The translations under genes were made by a program, and so were the position numbers. Below, piece after piece: positions 1 through 7,643 of a stretch of 43,523 nt of DNA. The DNA comes from Alistipes sp. GTDB taxonomy: Bacteria; Bacteroidota; Bacteroidia; Bacteroidales; Rikenellaceae. The stretch covers positions 1 to 43,523 of the forward strand of contig JAFVOR010000065.1 in NCBI GenBank assembly GCA_017505725.1. Reading direction: 5' to 3'. Position 1 is the first letter of the stretch. Each line of letters opens with the position of its first letter. Under the pieces are notes generated by a model, which worked only from the letters and a program-made list of their open reading frames with translations, did not search any database and was not told the origin of the DNA.

Positions 1-13
1 AATTTTAATACCC

Positions 14-528
14 GTCAAGAAATAACGTGGCAGCAAGACTGAATTACCTGGCCTGGGTATTATTTTTAATACCCGTCAAACATTGAGGCTGTAGTAGAGG
101 ATAACTTTCTCTCGGATAGGTAGCATCTTAATACCCTAGAGGGCAGCGAAGCTCCATCAGTCGTGGGGTAGGTTTGCGCTCAGATAAAGATGTCAAGACT
201 TTGACTAACCCTTAATCACGGGTATGATTTTTAATACCCAGCAATCGGTGGTGTGTGGTATGAATGTTTAACCTCGTCCAGATGGGTATGAATTTTAATA
301 CCCGTCAAGAAATAACGTGGCAGCAAGACTGAATTACCTGGCCTGGGTATTATTTTTAATACCCGTCAAACATTGAGGCTGTAGTAGAGGATAACTTTCT
401 CTCGGATAGGTAACATCTTAATACCCTAGAGGGCAGCGAAACTCTATCAGTCGTGGGCAGGTTTGCGCACAGATAAAGATGTCAAGACTCTGACTAACTC
501 TTAAACACGGGTATGATTTTTAATACCC
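14..528. repeat. 290-bp tandem duplication inside the array
   Basis: The segment holding spacers A, B and C with their palindromes (14-303) is followed by a second copy of A and B (304-528). The two differ at only a few positions, for example near 412 and 442. The second copy continues into spacer D rather than C. Growth by duplication of multi-module blocks, with exchange at palindromes, would explain this. Confidence 0.85.
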
Positions 529-590
529 GTCAGACGAAGGGAATATATTGGGTAAGCCTTTCTCGCGAGTGGGTTTTAATTTTAATACCC

Positions 591-816
591 ACACCAAGGG
601 GAAAGAGCAATAACCAAACTGCGAGGGATCTCTTGCAAGCAGATGACTGCATAAGGAATACTCAAATGGCAGCAATGGTGTACGGGTGTGATTTTTAATA
701 CCCACGCTAAGGGGAGAGAGCAATAGCCAAACTGCGAGGGATCTCTTGCAAGCAGATGACTGCATAAGGAATACTCAAATGGCAGCAATGGTGTACGGGT
801 ATGATTTTTAATACCC
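591..816. repeat. Tandem pair of 93-bp spacer module E
   Basis: Two adjacent copies of the 93-bp spacer (591-683 and 704-796), each followed by its palindrome, differ mainly in the first 20 bp. This is the longest undivided spacer type in the array. The short open frames across it are chance frames kept alive by the duplication. Confidence 0.85.
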
Positions 817-1251
817 ACCCTACAAGCGGACGAATGGTTGCACAGAACGCCACACTATGACTCGGGTATTATTTTTAATACCCGTCAGACGAAGGGGATA
901 TATTGGGTAGGCTTTTCTCGCGAGTGGGTATGAATTTTAATACCCAGCAATCGGTGGTGTGTGGTATGAATGTTTAACCTCGTCCAGATGGGTATGAATT
1001 TTAATACCCGTCAGACGAAGGGGAGATATTGGGTAAGCCTTTCTCGCGAGTGGGTATGAATTTTAATACCCAGCAGTCGGTGGTGTGTGGTATGAATGTT
1101 TAACCTCGTCCAGATGGGTATGAATTTTAATACCTGTCAAACAGTAGTACGTGTATGGACACTCAAGAGCCCTGGGTATTAAAGATAATAGACATCGTAT
1201 TTATGACAGTGTAACGCCTCGGGATGGAAGCGGTGACATTGCCCCAATCTG

Positions 1252-1977
1252 TTAGAATACCTCCTGCAGAATCTCGATCGAGCGGACCGAGCGGATGGCT
1301 TCGAGGTGGAGGGAGTAGTAGTCGACAAGGCGTGAGAGCATCGCAACACGCTGTTCGCGGTTGAGCGGAATCTCGCCCAGGCACTCGAGGTCGGTTTCGG
1401 TGAGGTCGCGCAGCAGTTCCGCCTCCTCGACATTCATCGTGTGGTTGTGCATAGGCATCTCGCGCACATAGAGTCCCTCACGCATATCGAACCAGCACCC
1501 CTTGCTATGTTCGTTGCCAGGGAAATAGCCGAGATAGCGGCTCAGATTTGCCAAAAACCAGAGGTGGAAGTTTGCCACACCCTCATCAATCTCGTCCAAC
1601 GCCTTGACCGAGTGGTAGACAAAGTCGAACAAGGGCTCATTTGCCTCGCTCTCGCCTACCAAGCGATAGAGCACCTCCGCCATAAAGAGCGCCATAGTTG
1701 ACTTGCGGATATCGTAGGGTAACGACTTGAATACCACATCGTTCTGCACCTCGCGCATCTTGTGGAGATCGCTATGCGAGGACTCCAATCCCTCGAACTG
1801 CAACAAAAATAGTGGCTGAAAGAGTGCCATCTTCGAGCCTCGACCACGCCCCGAGCGCACACCCTGCACCATATAGCTCTGGCGACCATAGCGATCGGTG
1901 AGCATCTGCACGACCATACCGCTGTCGCCATACTTCACGGTCGACAGCACCACTCCTCGTGCCTTGTAGCTCTTCAT
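1252..1977 (-). CDS. recO: DNA repair protein RecO
   Basis: RecO works with RecF and RecR to load RecA onto SSB-coated single-stranded DNA during gap repair. The protein is 241 aa from the chosen start. The N-terminal OB-fold region opens with the family-like KSYKARGVVL stretch followed by KYGDSG, and the helical C-terminal part ends in a Leu-rich segment, close to the usual RecO length. The frame extends seven codons further to 1998, but that stretch is written in the A/T-rich AATGCAAAATT repeat and is probably not translated. It is the last gene of a minus-strand run behind the XerD-like recombinase, and the palindrome array begins just beyond its stop. Recognition is from overall sequence character only. 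Confidence 0.85.
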   Translation of the reverse strand: MKSYKARGVVLSTVKYGDSGMVVQMLTDRYGRQSYMVQGVRSGRGRGSKMALFQPLFLLQFEGLESSHSDLHKMREVQNDVVFKSLPYDIRKSTMALFMAEVLYRLVGESEANEPLFDFVYHSVKALDEIDEGVANFHLWFLANLSRYLGYFPGNEHSKGCWFDMREGLYVREMPMHNHTMNVEEAELLRDLTETDLECLGEIPLNREQRVAMLSRLVDYYSLHLEAIRSVRSIEILQEVF

Positions 1978-1989
1978 CGCCTGCGCCAT

Positions 1990-2023
1990 AAAATGCAAAA
2001 TTCAAAATGCAGAATGCAAAATT
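1990..2023. repeat. Short AATGCAAAATT-type repeat at the recO start
   Basis: Three degenerate copies of AATGCAAAATT/AATGCAGAATG lie back to back between the XerD-like gene and recO. It is a low-complexity intergenic tract. It supplies the spurious upstream ATG that extends the recO frame. Confidence 0.6.
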
Positions 2024-2033
2024 AGTATTCAGT

Positions 2034-2933
2034 TTATAATGATATTTTTTCGACGGTTTCGCGCAGTCGCGAGGTGTCGAGGTGGGTATAAATCTCGGTT
2101 GTCTCGATACTCTCGTGACCGAGCATCTCCTGCACCTGACGGATGCTCGCCCCACCTGCCAAAAGGTGAGTGGCAAAGGAGTGTCGGAAGGTATGAGGGC
2201 TGACTGTCTTGTCGATGCCGGCACGCTCCACCGCCTCGCGGATGATGGTGAAGATCATCACACGGGTGAGAGCCTTGCCTCGGTTGTTCAGAAAGAGGAT
2301 ATCCTTATCCTTCGCCTTCTTGCTCTCGCGACAATCCATATACATCATTACTCGCTCGCGTGCCACATTGCCAATAGGGACAAGGCGTTGCTTGCTACCC
2401 TTGCCCAAGACACGGATATAACCCTCGCCAAAGAAGAGGTCGGATAGTCGCAATGCCGTAAGTTCCGAGACACGCAGACCACAGGAGTAGAGCAGTTCCA
2501 ACATCGCCCTGTCGCGTATACCCTTCGGCGTATCGAGCGGTATCGAATTTATAATCTGCTCGATCTCCTCCACCGAAAGGACATCGGGCAGAGGTCGTGA
2601 ACGCTTAGGTGTGGTGATGAGTTCGGTGGGCGACTGCTCGATTTTGTCGTTGAGCAGCAGATAGTTGTAGAAGGCCTTCACGCCACTCAGCTCGCGAGCC
2701 TGTGACGCTTTGGCGTGGCGACACTCCTCGAAGAGAAATGCCAGATAGCGCTCGACCATATACTGCTCGACCTTGGTGGGTGGCACATCGTATTGGCGCA
2801 GAATGAAGGCGGCGAAGGAGGTGTAGTCGCGCATATAGGCCTCGACCGTATTCCTCGACAAACCCTTCTCCAGACGGATATACTGCTCGAAACCTCGGGC
2901 AGCCCTATTCCACTTTTCACTATTATCGGCCAT
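2034..2933 (-). CDS. xerD: Tyrosine recombinase, XerD/XerC family
   Basis: This site-specific recombinase is presumably one of the Xer pair that resolves chromosome dimers at dif in the cytoplasm. It is 299 aa, the normal XerD length. The N-terminal SAM-like DNA-binding domain covers about residues 10-100 ([14 protein letters not shown]). The C-terminal catalytic domain carries the full set: Arg154 (CGLRVSEL), Lys178/181 (GKGSKQR), His247 and Arg250 ([12 protein letters not shown]), His273 (MLGH) and the nucleophile Tyr282 (EIYTH). It starts 10 bp after the amidohydrolase stop, so it is likely co-transcribed. The sequence is typical of housekeeping Xer rather than of a mobile-element integrase, although it lies only about 0.9 kb from the palindrome array. 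I cannot decide XerC versus XerD with certainty. Confidence 0.9.
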   Translation of the reverse strand: MADNSEKWNRAARGFEQYIRLEKGLSRNTVEAYMRDYTSFAAFILRQYDVPPTKVEQYMVERYLAFLFEECRHAKASQARELSGVKAFYNYLLLNDKIEQSPTELITTPKRSRPLPDVLSVEEIEQIINSIPLDTPKGIRDRAMLELLYSCGLRVSELTALRLSDLFFGEGYIRVLGKGSKQRLVPIGNVARERVMMYMDCRESKKAKDKDILFLNNRGKALTRVMIFTIIREAVERAGIDKTVSPHTFRHSFATHLLAGGASIRQVQEMLGHESIETTEIYTHLDTSRLRETVEKISL

Positions 2934-2943
2934 ACTCTGTTCT

Positions 2944-4110
2944 CTAAATTATTCGCACCGCACGCGACGACTCCGTAAGCGCAAAATCGTCGAGATTGAC
3001 ACCCGTGATATTGATGATACCGCTTCGTTTGCCCACCTCAATCGTACCGTAGAGGTGCTCCACGCCAAGAGCCCTCGCACCATTGATGGTTGCCCACTGC
3101 AGCATCTCGGCAAGGGGTATATTGCGGAACATCTTCAGCTCCTCCACAATCGACAACGACCAATTCGAGGCGAGTGAATCGGTACCTATACATATATTTA
3201 TATTATAACCCGCAGAGCGCAACAGCTCCACCGACTGCGGCTCTATGCCCGAGATGTAGCTATTGGAGCGAGGAGACAACACCCACGACACAGGTGTCGA
3301 GAAGTGGCGCATCACAACCTCGATATCGCGCTCCGAAATGGCACAGTTATGCACCAGCAGCACTCGCCTCTCGCTCGGTACACACGCCACGATGCGCTCC
3401 GACGGAGAGCCATAGTGCAAGAAGTCGCACTCGAAACCCACCCTCTTGTACCAATCGTGCAGAGAGCCCTCGCCACGATAGAGCAGCGCCTCGTCGGGTG
3501 TCTCCATAAAGTGGATGGAGAGTGGCCTATCGCAATCGGCTTGGCACACCTCTCTAAATGGCGCATCCTGCACCGAATATATCGAATGGGGCGTAAGCGA
3601 GGTATTCGGATAGTTGAGAAGTTCGCGCTGACGCTCGAGGTTGCACTCACGCAGGCCAAAGACCTCGGCAAAGGTGTGGTAGTGGATACGGCTTGCGGCC
3701 TTTGTTGGGAACGATGTTGCTCCATTGGCTATATCGCCAACCACATCGATACCCTCCTGCCACATCACTCTATCGGCCTCCCCGATGGCAGCAAGTCGCT
3801 CCTCGGCAGAGAATGTGCCACGCACCCTGCCCATACTCTCGGCAAAGGAGGCAAAACCTCCGTGCTCGGCTATAGCACCCTTGAGGTAGGCGAGTTCGAG
3901 ATGGGAGTGGGCATTGACAAAGCCTGCACACAGCACCCCCGAGTAGAACTCCACACCCGCCATCGAGTCGAGCGAGTCGCCATACTGCTCCACCTTCACT
4001 ATCTCGTGCGAGCCATCCTCCGCAACGCTAATCGTTACGAGGGGTCGGGGTTGAAACCCTTGTGGTGTCAGCAGATAGTGCGAGGCTATCTTTCTTGAAT
4101 GGGAAGCCAT
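2944..4110 (-). CDS. Amidohydrolase superfamily protein (deaminase/chlorohydrolase-like)
   Basis: Metal-dependent hydrolase of the TIM-barrel amidohydrolase superfamily, 388 aa, predicted cytoplasmic. The metal-binding HxH is seen in [16 protein letters not shown] (about residues 63-78). Further candidate ligands are the His in SIHFMETP, the His in LLVHNCAIS and the Asp in [10 protein letters not shown]. The N-terminal [14 protein letters not shown] and the C-terminal [11 protein letters not shown] segments form the small beta-sandwich typical of cytosine-deaminase, chlorohydrolase and aminodeoxyfutalosine-deaminase relatives. The substrate cannot be read from the sequence. It overlaps the preceding DUF4296 gene by 83 bp, yet the N-terminus looks family-like, so I keep the long start. 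Confidence 0.8.
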   Translation of the reverse strand: MASHSRKIASHYLLTPQGFQPRPLVTISVAEDGSHEIVKVEQYGDSLDSMAGVEFYSGVLCAGFVNAHSHLELAYLKGAIAEHGGFASFAESMGRVRGTFSAEERLAAIGEADRVMWQEGIDVVGDIANGATSFPTKAASRIHYHTFAEVFGLRECNLERQRELLNYPNTSLTPHSIYSVQDAPFREVCQADCDRPLSIHFMETPDEALLYRGEGSLHDWYKRVGFECDFLHYGSPSERIVACVPSERRVLLVHNCAISERDIEVVMRHFSTPVSWVLSPRSNSYISGIEPQSVELLRSAGYNINICIGTDSLASNWSLSIVEELKMFRNIPLAEMLQWATINGARALGVEHLYGTIEVGKRSGIINITGVNLDDFALTESSRAVRII

Positions 4111-4936
4111 CAGCGAAAATTTTAATATCTACATACTTCTTGAAGAGGCTGTCTATAGCATCCTTCTCACCCAGCTTGCTTGTGATGGAGAGGTTGCGGA
4201 TGATAATGCTCTGGTCCTTAGGGTATCTATTGCTCTTTTTCTTCTTGCCTTTGCCCTTCTCCGACTCCTTGTACTCCAGATCACCGAGCTTGACCACAAG
4301 ACGCAGACCGTTGTCGCGAGCTATCACGGTGCGATTGACACCACCCGCCTCACGCAACGAGACCGATGAATAACCGCTGCGGAAGCCATTCTCGTCCACA
4401 AAGTAGAACTCGGCGCGACGAGGATACTTATCGATATTACCCTTGCATCGGTAGCTGTACTTGATGGTGTATTCGCCCTTGCCGACAGGGAAAAACTCGA
4501 GCTTCATAGCGGTGGAGTCTGCTCGCTTCGATGCCTTGATGAGCGTGTCACAATATATCTCTCGCGTGAAGGTACGCAGTGCCACCTGCTTGATGGTGTC
4601 GAGGATAACTACCTTGCCTGCGTAGTATTTATTCTCCTGGTCGAGTCGTGAAATGGCACGCTCAACCACCTCGCCGAGTCGCGCACTCTTGCGACGCGAG
4701 AAGTTACCCACCGTATAGACCACATCCTCGGCAGTGTAGCCATAGCGGTTAAATACGGGCTCGTAGATACGCAAGGAGTCGAGATCGACACGCTCCTCGC
4801 CTATGTAAGCATTGACCAAAAAGGCATCGTGGAATATCTCAGCAAGGGTGTCGTCGGGAATCACCTTGTTGCTTCGGCAACCAGTCAAGGCCAACACGAC
4901 CGCCGCCAAGACTGCATATATCACTCTTCTGTTCAT
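4028..4936 (-). CDS. DUF4296-like lipoprotein
   Basis: Predicted exported lipoprotein of 302 aa. A short signal peptide ends in the lipobox LALTGC, with Cys at about residue 20. The N-terminal part (VIPDDTLAEIFHDAFLVNAYI, then an RY-G-Y-T-D region) resembles the DUF4296 family found almost only in Bacteroidetes; its role is unknown. The C-terminal half is beta-rich and ends in a Lys-rich loop plus a low-complexity Ser/Thr/Pro tail. Its start overlaps the permease stop by 4 bp (ATGA), so translation is probably coupled. Its last 83 bp are shared, in another frame, with the start of the amidohydrolase. Confidence 0.75.
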   Translation of the reverse strand: MNRRVIYAVLAAVVLALTGCRSNKVIPDDTLAEIFHDAFLVNAYIGEERVDLDSLRIYEPVFNRYGYTAEDVVYTVGNFSRRKSARLGEVVERAISRLDQENKYYAGKVVILDTIKQVALRTFTREIYCDTLIKASKRADSTAMKLEFFPVGKGEYTIKYSYRCKGNIDKYPRRAEFYFVDENGFRSGYSSVSLREAGGVNRTVIARDNGLRLVVKLGDLEYKESEKGKGKKKKSNRYPKDQSIIIRNLSITSKLGEKDAIDSLFKKYVDIKIFADGFPFKKDSLALSADTTRVSTPTPRND

Positions 4937-6132
4937 CTCTTTTCTCTCTTTATCATTGTTGATGTAGCGAGTGTCGACACAGCCAACGCCACCGCCACAA
5001 ACACCACAAAAATCACAACCAAATCACCCGTCTGCAACTCTACGGGGTAGTTCTCGACGAGGAAGTTGCCGTTAGGCATCTTCACAAAGCCGAAGTGCTG
5101 CTGCGCCAATGTCACAGCTACACCCAAGAGCAAACCTATTGCACCTCCAACGCCCGAGAGGAGCAATCCCTCGCGGACAAAGATACCTCGGATAAAGCCC
5201 TTGTCGGCACCTATTGCCAGGAGAGTTCTCTCCTCGTCGCGCTTCTCGAGAATGAGCATTATCACCGTGCCAATAATCGATAACGAGGCGATAATCAGCA
5301 CGAGGAGCGAGACGAAGAATATCGCCCACTTCTCGTAGCGCATTATGGCATAGAAACCTTCGTTCTTATCCTCGCGCAGAGTCACCTCGTAACCCTCGTC
5401 CAGGCAGTTCGAGAGCGAAGAGGCAACATTGCGATGCGAAGCACCCTCTGCTACCTTGACCAGCACCTTGTCGGCTCGTTCACGGTTGAATATTCGCTGA
5501 GCCGCACGCAACGAGGTGAGAGCAAACGAGGAGGCGTGTTGCTGATCGATAACGAACGATCCACATACATCCATCCGCTCACGATTCATTGCCACAACGG
5601 GCAACAACGAGCCTATCGAGCCACCGCCCAGCGAGAATACCTCGACATCGCCCGCCACCATCGAGTAGAGGCCAAGTTCGTAGGTCACCCCCTCGCCCAC
5701 AAGCAGACGATCGAAGTCGCCCCACTCCACATCAGCATTGCCGATGGCGATATGCTCATCGATAGGCACTACCTTGCGATAGTTGGTATCAACTCCTCGC
5801 AGCGTCACCGCCACACGATTGTCACGGTAAGAGAGCATCGCCTGACGCTCTACCACGAAGGAGAGAGCCTCGACACCCTCAACCGCTGCAATGTCGCTTT
5901 GCAACTTGGCATCCTCGAGCGGTATGCCCCGCTCTGCAGTAATCTCGATGTCGGCATCGACCACCTTGTAGAGGTCGCGTACCAAGGCCTCAAAGCCATT
6001 AAATACGGAGAGGAGTATCACCATAGCAGCCACAGGCACCACCACCGCTACGAGCGATACCGTAGCGATAATGTTAATCACCGAATGCGACTTGCGCGAA
6101 GTGAGGTACCTGAGGGCGAATCTCCACTCCAT
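4933..6132 (-). CDS. FtsX/LolC-LolE-type ABC transporter permease
   Basis: Inner-membrane permease of the MacB/FtsX superfamily, 399 aa. One membrane segment lies at about residues 20-45 after the MEWRFALRYLTSRKSHSVINIIA start typical of LolC/E proteins. A large periplasmic domain follows (about 50-265), and three more segments come at about 275-300, 325-350 and 365-390. In other bacteria such permeases pair with a LolD ATPase to release lipoproteins from the inner membrane; no ATPase is in this operon. It lies 21 bp behind rbfA, which fixes the start. Confidence 0.85.
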   Translation of the reverse strand: MEWRFALRYLTSRKSHSVINIIATVSLVAVVVPVAAMVILLSVFNGFEALVRDLYKVVDADIEITAERGIPLEDAKLQSDIAAVEGVEALSFVVERQAMLSYRDNRVAVTLRGVDTNYRKVVPIDEHIAIGNADVEWGDFDRLLVGEGVTYELGLYSMVAGDVEVFSLGGGSIGSLLPVVAMNRERMDVCGSFVIDQQHASSFALTSLRAAQRIFNRERADKVLVKVAEGASHRNVASSLSNCLDEGYEVTLREDKNEGFYAIMRYEKWAIFFVSLLVLIIASLSIIGTVIMLILEKRDEERTLLAIGADKGFIRGIFVREGLLLSGVGGAIGLLLGVAVTLAQQHFGFVKMPNGNFLVENYPVELQTGDLVVIFVVFVAVALAVSTLATSTMIKREKR

Positions 6133-6153
6133 AACCTTGTGCTAAAGTCCCCG

Positions 6154-6492
6154 TTACTTTTTGAGCAGCGAGTCGATGTTCTCGATATACTCCAACGAGT
6201 CATCGATAAAGAACTGCAACTCGGGAATCGACTTCACCTGATTACGCATACGGCGACCGAGCGCACCACGAATGGCACGATTCTGCTGCTCGATAACCTC
6301 GAGTGTAGCCTGTGCCTTGTCGAATGGGAATACGCTGACATAAATCTTGGCATAACCCAAGTCAGGCGATACACGCACCGCAGTTACGGTGACGAGTGTA
6401 CCACGCAACGACTCTGCTATGTCACGCTGAAAAATCTCAGCTATGTCGCGCTGAATCTGCTTTGCAATCTTCTCTTGTCTTGTATTTTCCAT
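6154..6492 (-). CDS. rbfA: Ribosome-binding factor A
   Basis: Small KH-like protein (112 aa) that helps mature the 30S subunit by binding near the 5' end of 16S rRNA. The sequence runs RQEKIAKQIQRDIAEIF, then VTAVRVSPDLGYAKIYVSVF, then IRGALGRRMRNQVKSIPELQFFIDDS, which matches the order and length of RbfA throughout. It appears to be the first gene of the run ending at recO, since a 292-bp non-coding stretch lies upstream. I could not find a convincing TAnnTTTG box directly in front of it. Confidence 0.93.
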   Translation of the reverse strand: MENTRQEKIAKQIQRDIAEIFQRDIAESLRGTLVTVTAVRVSPDLGYAKIYVSVFPFDKAQATLEVIEQQNRAIRGALGRRMRNQVKSIPELQFFIDDSLEYIENIDSLLKK

Positions 6493-6500
6493 AGTTTTCT

Positions 6501-6532
6501 TAGCTATTAGCTATTGGCCATTAACCATTAGC
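6501..6532. repeat. TTAGCTATT/GGCCATTAACCATTAGC low-complexity repeat
   Basis: Directly upstream of rbfA lies a tract of near-repeats of TAGCTATT and its inverted partner AACCATTAGCT around a central TGGCCA. It can fold back on itself imperfectly. Such ATTAGCTATT strings are simple intergenic repeats, and no gene is visible in them. Confidence 0.55.
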
Positions 6533-6616
6533 TTTTATTATTTTTGTTGTTTTTGAAACTTTCCAAAATCTTTCCAACCACGCCCCAAAAAGAGGAATTT
6601 GGAGTCCGACGCGCTC

Positions 6617-6781
6617 GTGCAAAAAGAACTTATCAGAACGACTCTTTTATTTTCATCCACCCAAAAATCGTCAATGATGAGATTATTTTTGTGCCAAGCA
6701 AGGAGGCGAACCCGCAGCATAGTAAGCTATGTGAGGAGTTCGACTGCCGAAGTGCGGTGCAAAAAGAACTCATCAGAACGA
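6617..6781. repeat. 25-bp direct repeats flanking a hairpin in the rbfA upstream gap
   Basis: A 25-bp sequence (GTGCAAAAAGAACT, Y, ATCAGAACGA) occurs at 6617-6641 and again at 6757-6781, identical apart from one base. Between them, 6707-6742 forms an imperfect 36-bp hairpin with the perfect core CATAG-TAAG-CTATG. The second copy reaches the stop region of the beta-barrel gene (ending at 6785), so the hairpin may end that operon's transcript. The short open frames across it are not convincing genes. Confidence 0.65.
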
Positions 6782-6784
6782 TTT

Positions 6785-7639
6785 TTATAGTGCGTATTTG
6801 AACACCTCTTTATTCTTCGGGAACGGAGGTCGCTTCCAATTCCACTCTGCAAAACCATCTTTACCTATGCGGAATCCCAACTTGACAGAGATGGTAAGGT
6901 TGTCGAGAGGGGAGCGCAATGGGGTGAGCATAAAGGGATTTTCGCCCGGTCGCTCTACGCCATCGAGGTTGTTGGAGTAGTATTTGTTGCGGTTGCGTAG
7001 GATGTCGGAGTAACCGAAGTCGTACATCGCACGCACACCGAACTCAATCTGTCCGAAGAGAAGGTCGAAACCTGCTCCACCGCGCAAGCCATACATAAAG
7101 CGGTTGTCTCGCTCGCGACGGAAGTGGTACTTGCCCTCCTTGATAGCCTCGTGAGGTTGTGCGGGTTCACTATCCGAGACATAGGCGTAGATATACTCCT
7201 CCTCGTTGTAGAACTTCGATGATAAGTTGAACGAGAAGGTCGGTGCCGCCTCGAGGTAGACTCGCAAGTGCTTCTTGAAGAGGTAGAAGTGGGGTTGCCA
7301 CACTATAGGTATCACAATGGAGTTAATCTTGCGGGTGTAGTACTTGTAATCCTTCTTCTTCTCATAGAGATAGGAGTATGGCGCAAACGAGTAGCCACGC
7401 TGCAACAACTCCACATCGATACCGAAGCAGGCCACAAAGCGCGGCATCGAGTAGTAACGCCACGAGAATCCCGCCTGATATGTTCCCCAAATAAACCTCA
7501 TCTCCTGCGATGGGTAGGGGCGTGCAGTGGCAAAGCCTGTACCTCCCGTCACCGCTATGGTGTGCTGCGCCGCGCTCTCGGCAATATATGCCACCGCAAG
7601 CACCACCGCCAATGCCAATATCTTGATAAGTCGCTTCAT
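6785..7639 (-). CDS. Outer-membrane beta-barrel protein (PorT-like)
   Basis: Predicted outer-membrane barrel of 284 aa. The signal peptide (MKRLIKILALAVVLAVAYIAESAAQ) is cut after the Ala-Gln region at about residue 25. Alternating hydrophobic strands with many aromatic residues follow (FSWRYYSMPRF, INSIVIPIVWQPHFYLF, GLRGGAGFDLLFGQIEFGVRAMYDFGYSDI), ending in a strand near LTISVKLGFRIG. The pattern suits the OMP_b-brl_2/PorT class; PorT in Porphyromonas gingivalis is needed for type IX secretion. Assignment as true PorT is unproven. It is the last gene of the operon, 4 bp after the Ig-like lipoprotein. Confidence 0.75.
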   Translation of the reverse strand: MKRLIKILALAVVLAVAYIAESAAQHTIAVTGGTGFATARPYPSQEMRFIWGTYQAGFSWRYYSMPRFVACFGIDVELLQRGYSFAPYSYLYEKKKDYKYYTRKINSIVIPIVWQPHFYLFKKHLRVYLEAAPTFSFNLSSKFYNEEEYIYAYVSDSEPAQPHEAIKEGKYHFRRERDNRFMYGLRGGAGFDLLFGQIEFGVRAMYDFGYSDILRNRNKYYSNNLDGVERPGENPFMLTPLRSPLDNLTISVKLGFRIGKDGFAEWNWKRPPFPKNKEVFKYAL

Positions 7640-7643
7640 CTCT

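Larger units (their letters stand above)
1..1190. repeat. Array of 20-bp palindromes separating recurring spacer modules
   Basis: Thirteen full copies of a 20-bp imperfect palindrome (consensus GGGTATKAWTTTTAATACCC) start at 55, 220, 284, 345, 509, 571, 684, 797, 864, 926, 990, 1052 and 1116. A truncated copy sits at 1-13 on the window edge. Decayed copies lie near 113-135, 403-425 and 1174-1190, and another lies inside one spacer type (257-273). Copies with T at position 7 form a perfect 8-bp stem with a TTTT loop. Spacers fall into families: A 41 bp (twice), B about 145 bp (twice), C 44 bp (three times), D 42 bp (three times), E 93 bp (twice), F 47 bp (once). Their order is A-B-C-A-B-D-E-E-F-D-C-D-C. 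A, B and D start with GTCARA after the palindrome; other edges are not conserved. No convincing gene lies inside. The function is unknown and the left end is outside the window. Confidence 0.9.

Noticed and set aside
513-698. Possible 61-aa protein in the array
   Set aside because: The frame runs through palindromes and spacers, has no start context, and similar frames arise in each duplicated module.
1-1190. CRISPR array
   Set aside because: Repeats are palindromic, but spacers recur up to three times, vary from 41 to 145 bp, and no cas gene is in the window.
1-1190. Integron cassette array
   Set aside because: The 20-bp repeats lack the attC core sites, spacers hold no genes, and the nearby recombinase is XerD-like without an IntI-specific extra segment.
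1978-1998. Longer start for recO
   Set aside because: The added codons lie in the AATGCAAAATT repeat and have no RecO character.
6544-6801. Small proteins in the gap before rbfA
   Set aside because: Frames cross the direct repeats and hairpin, have Arg/Ser-rich composition and no translation signals.
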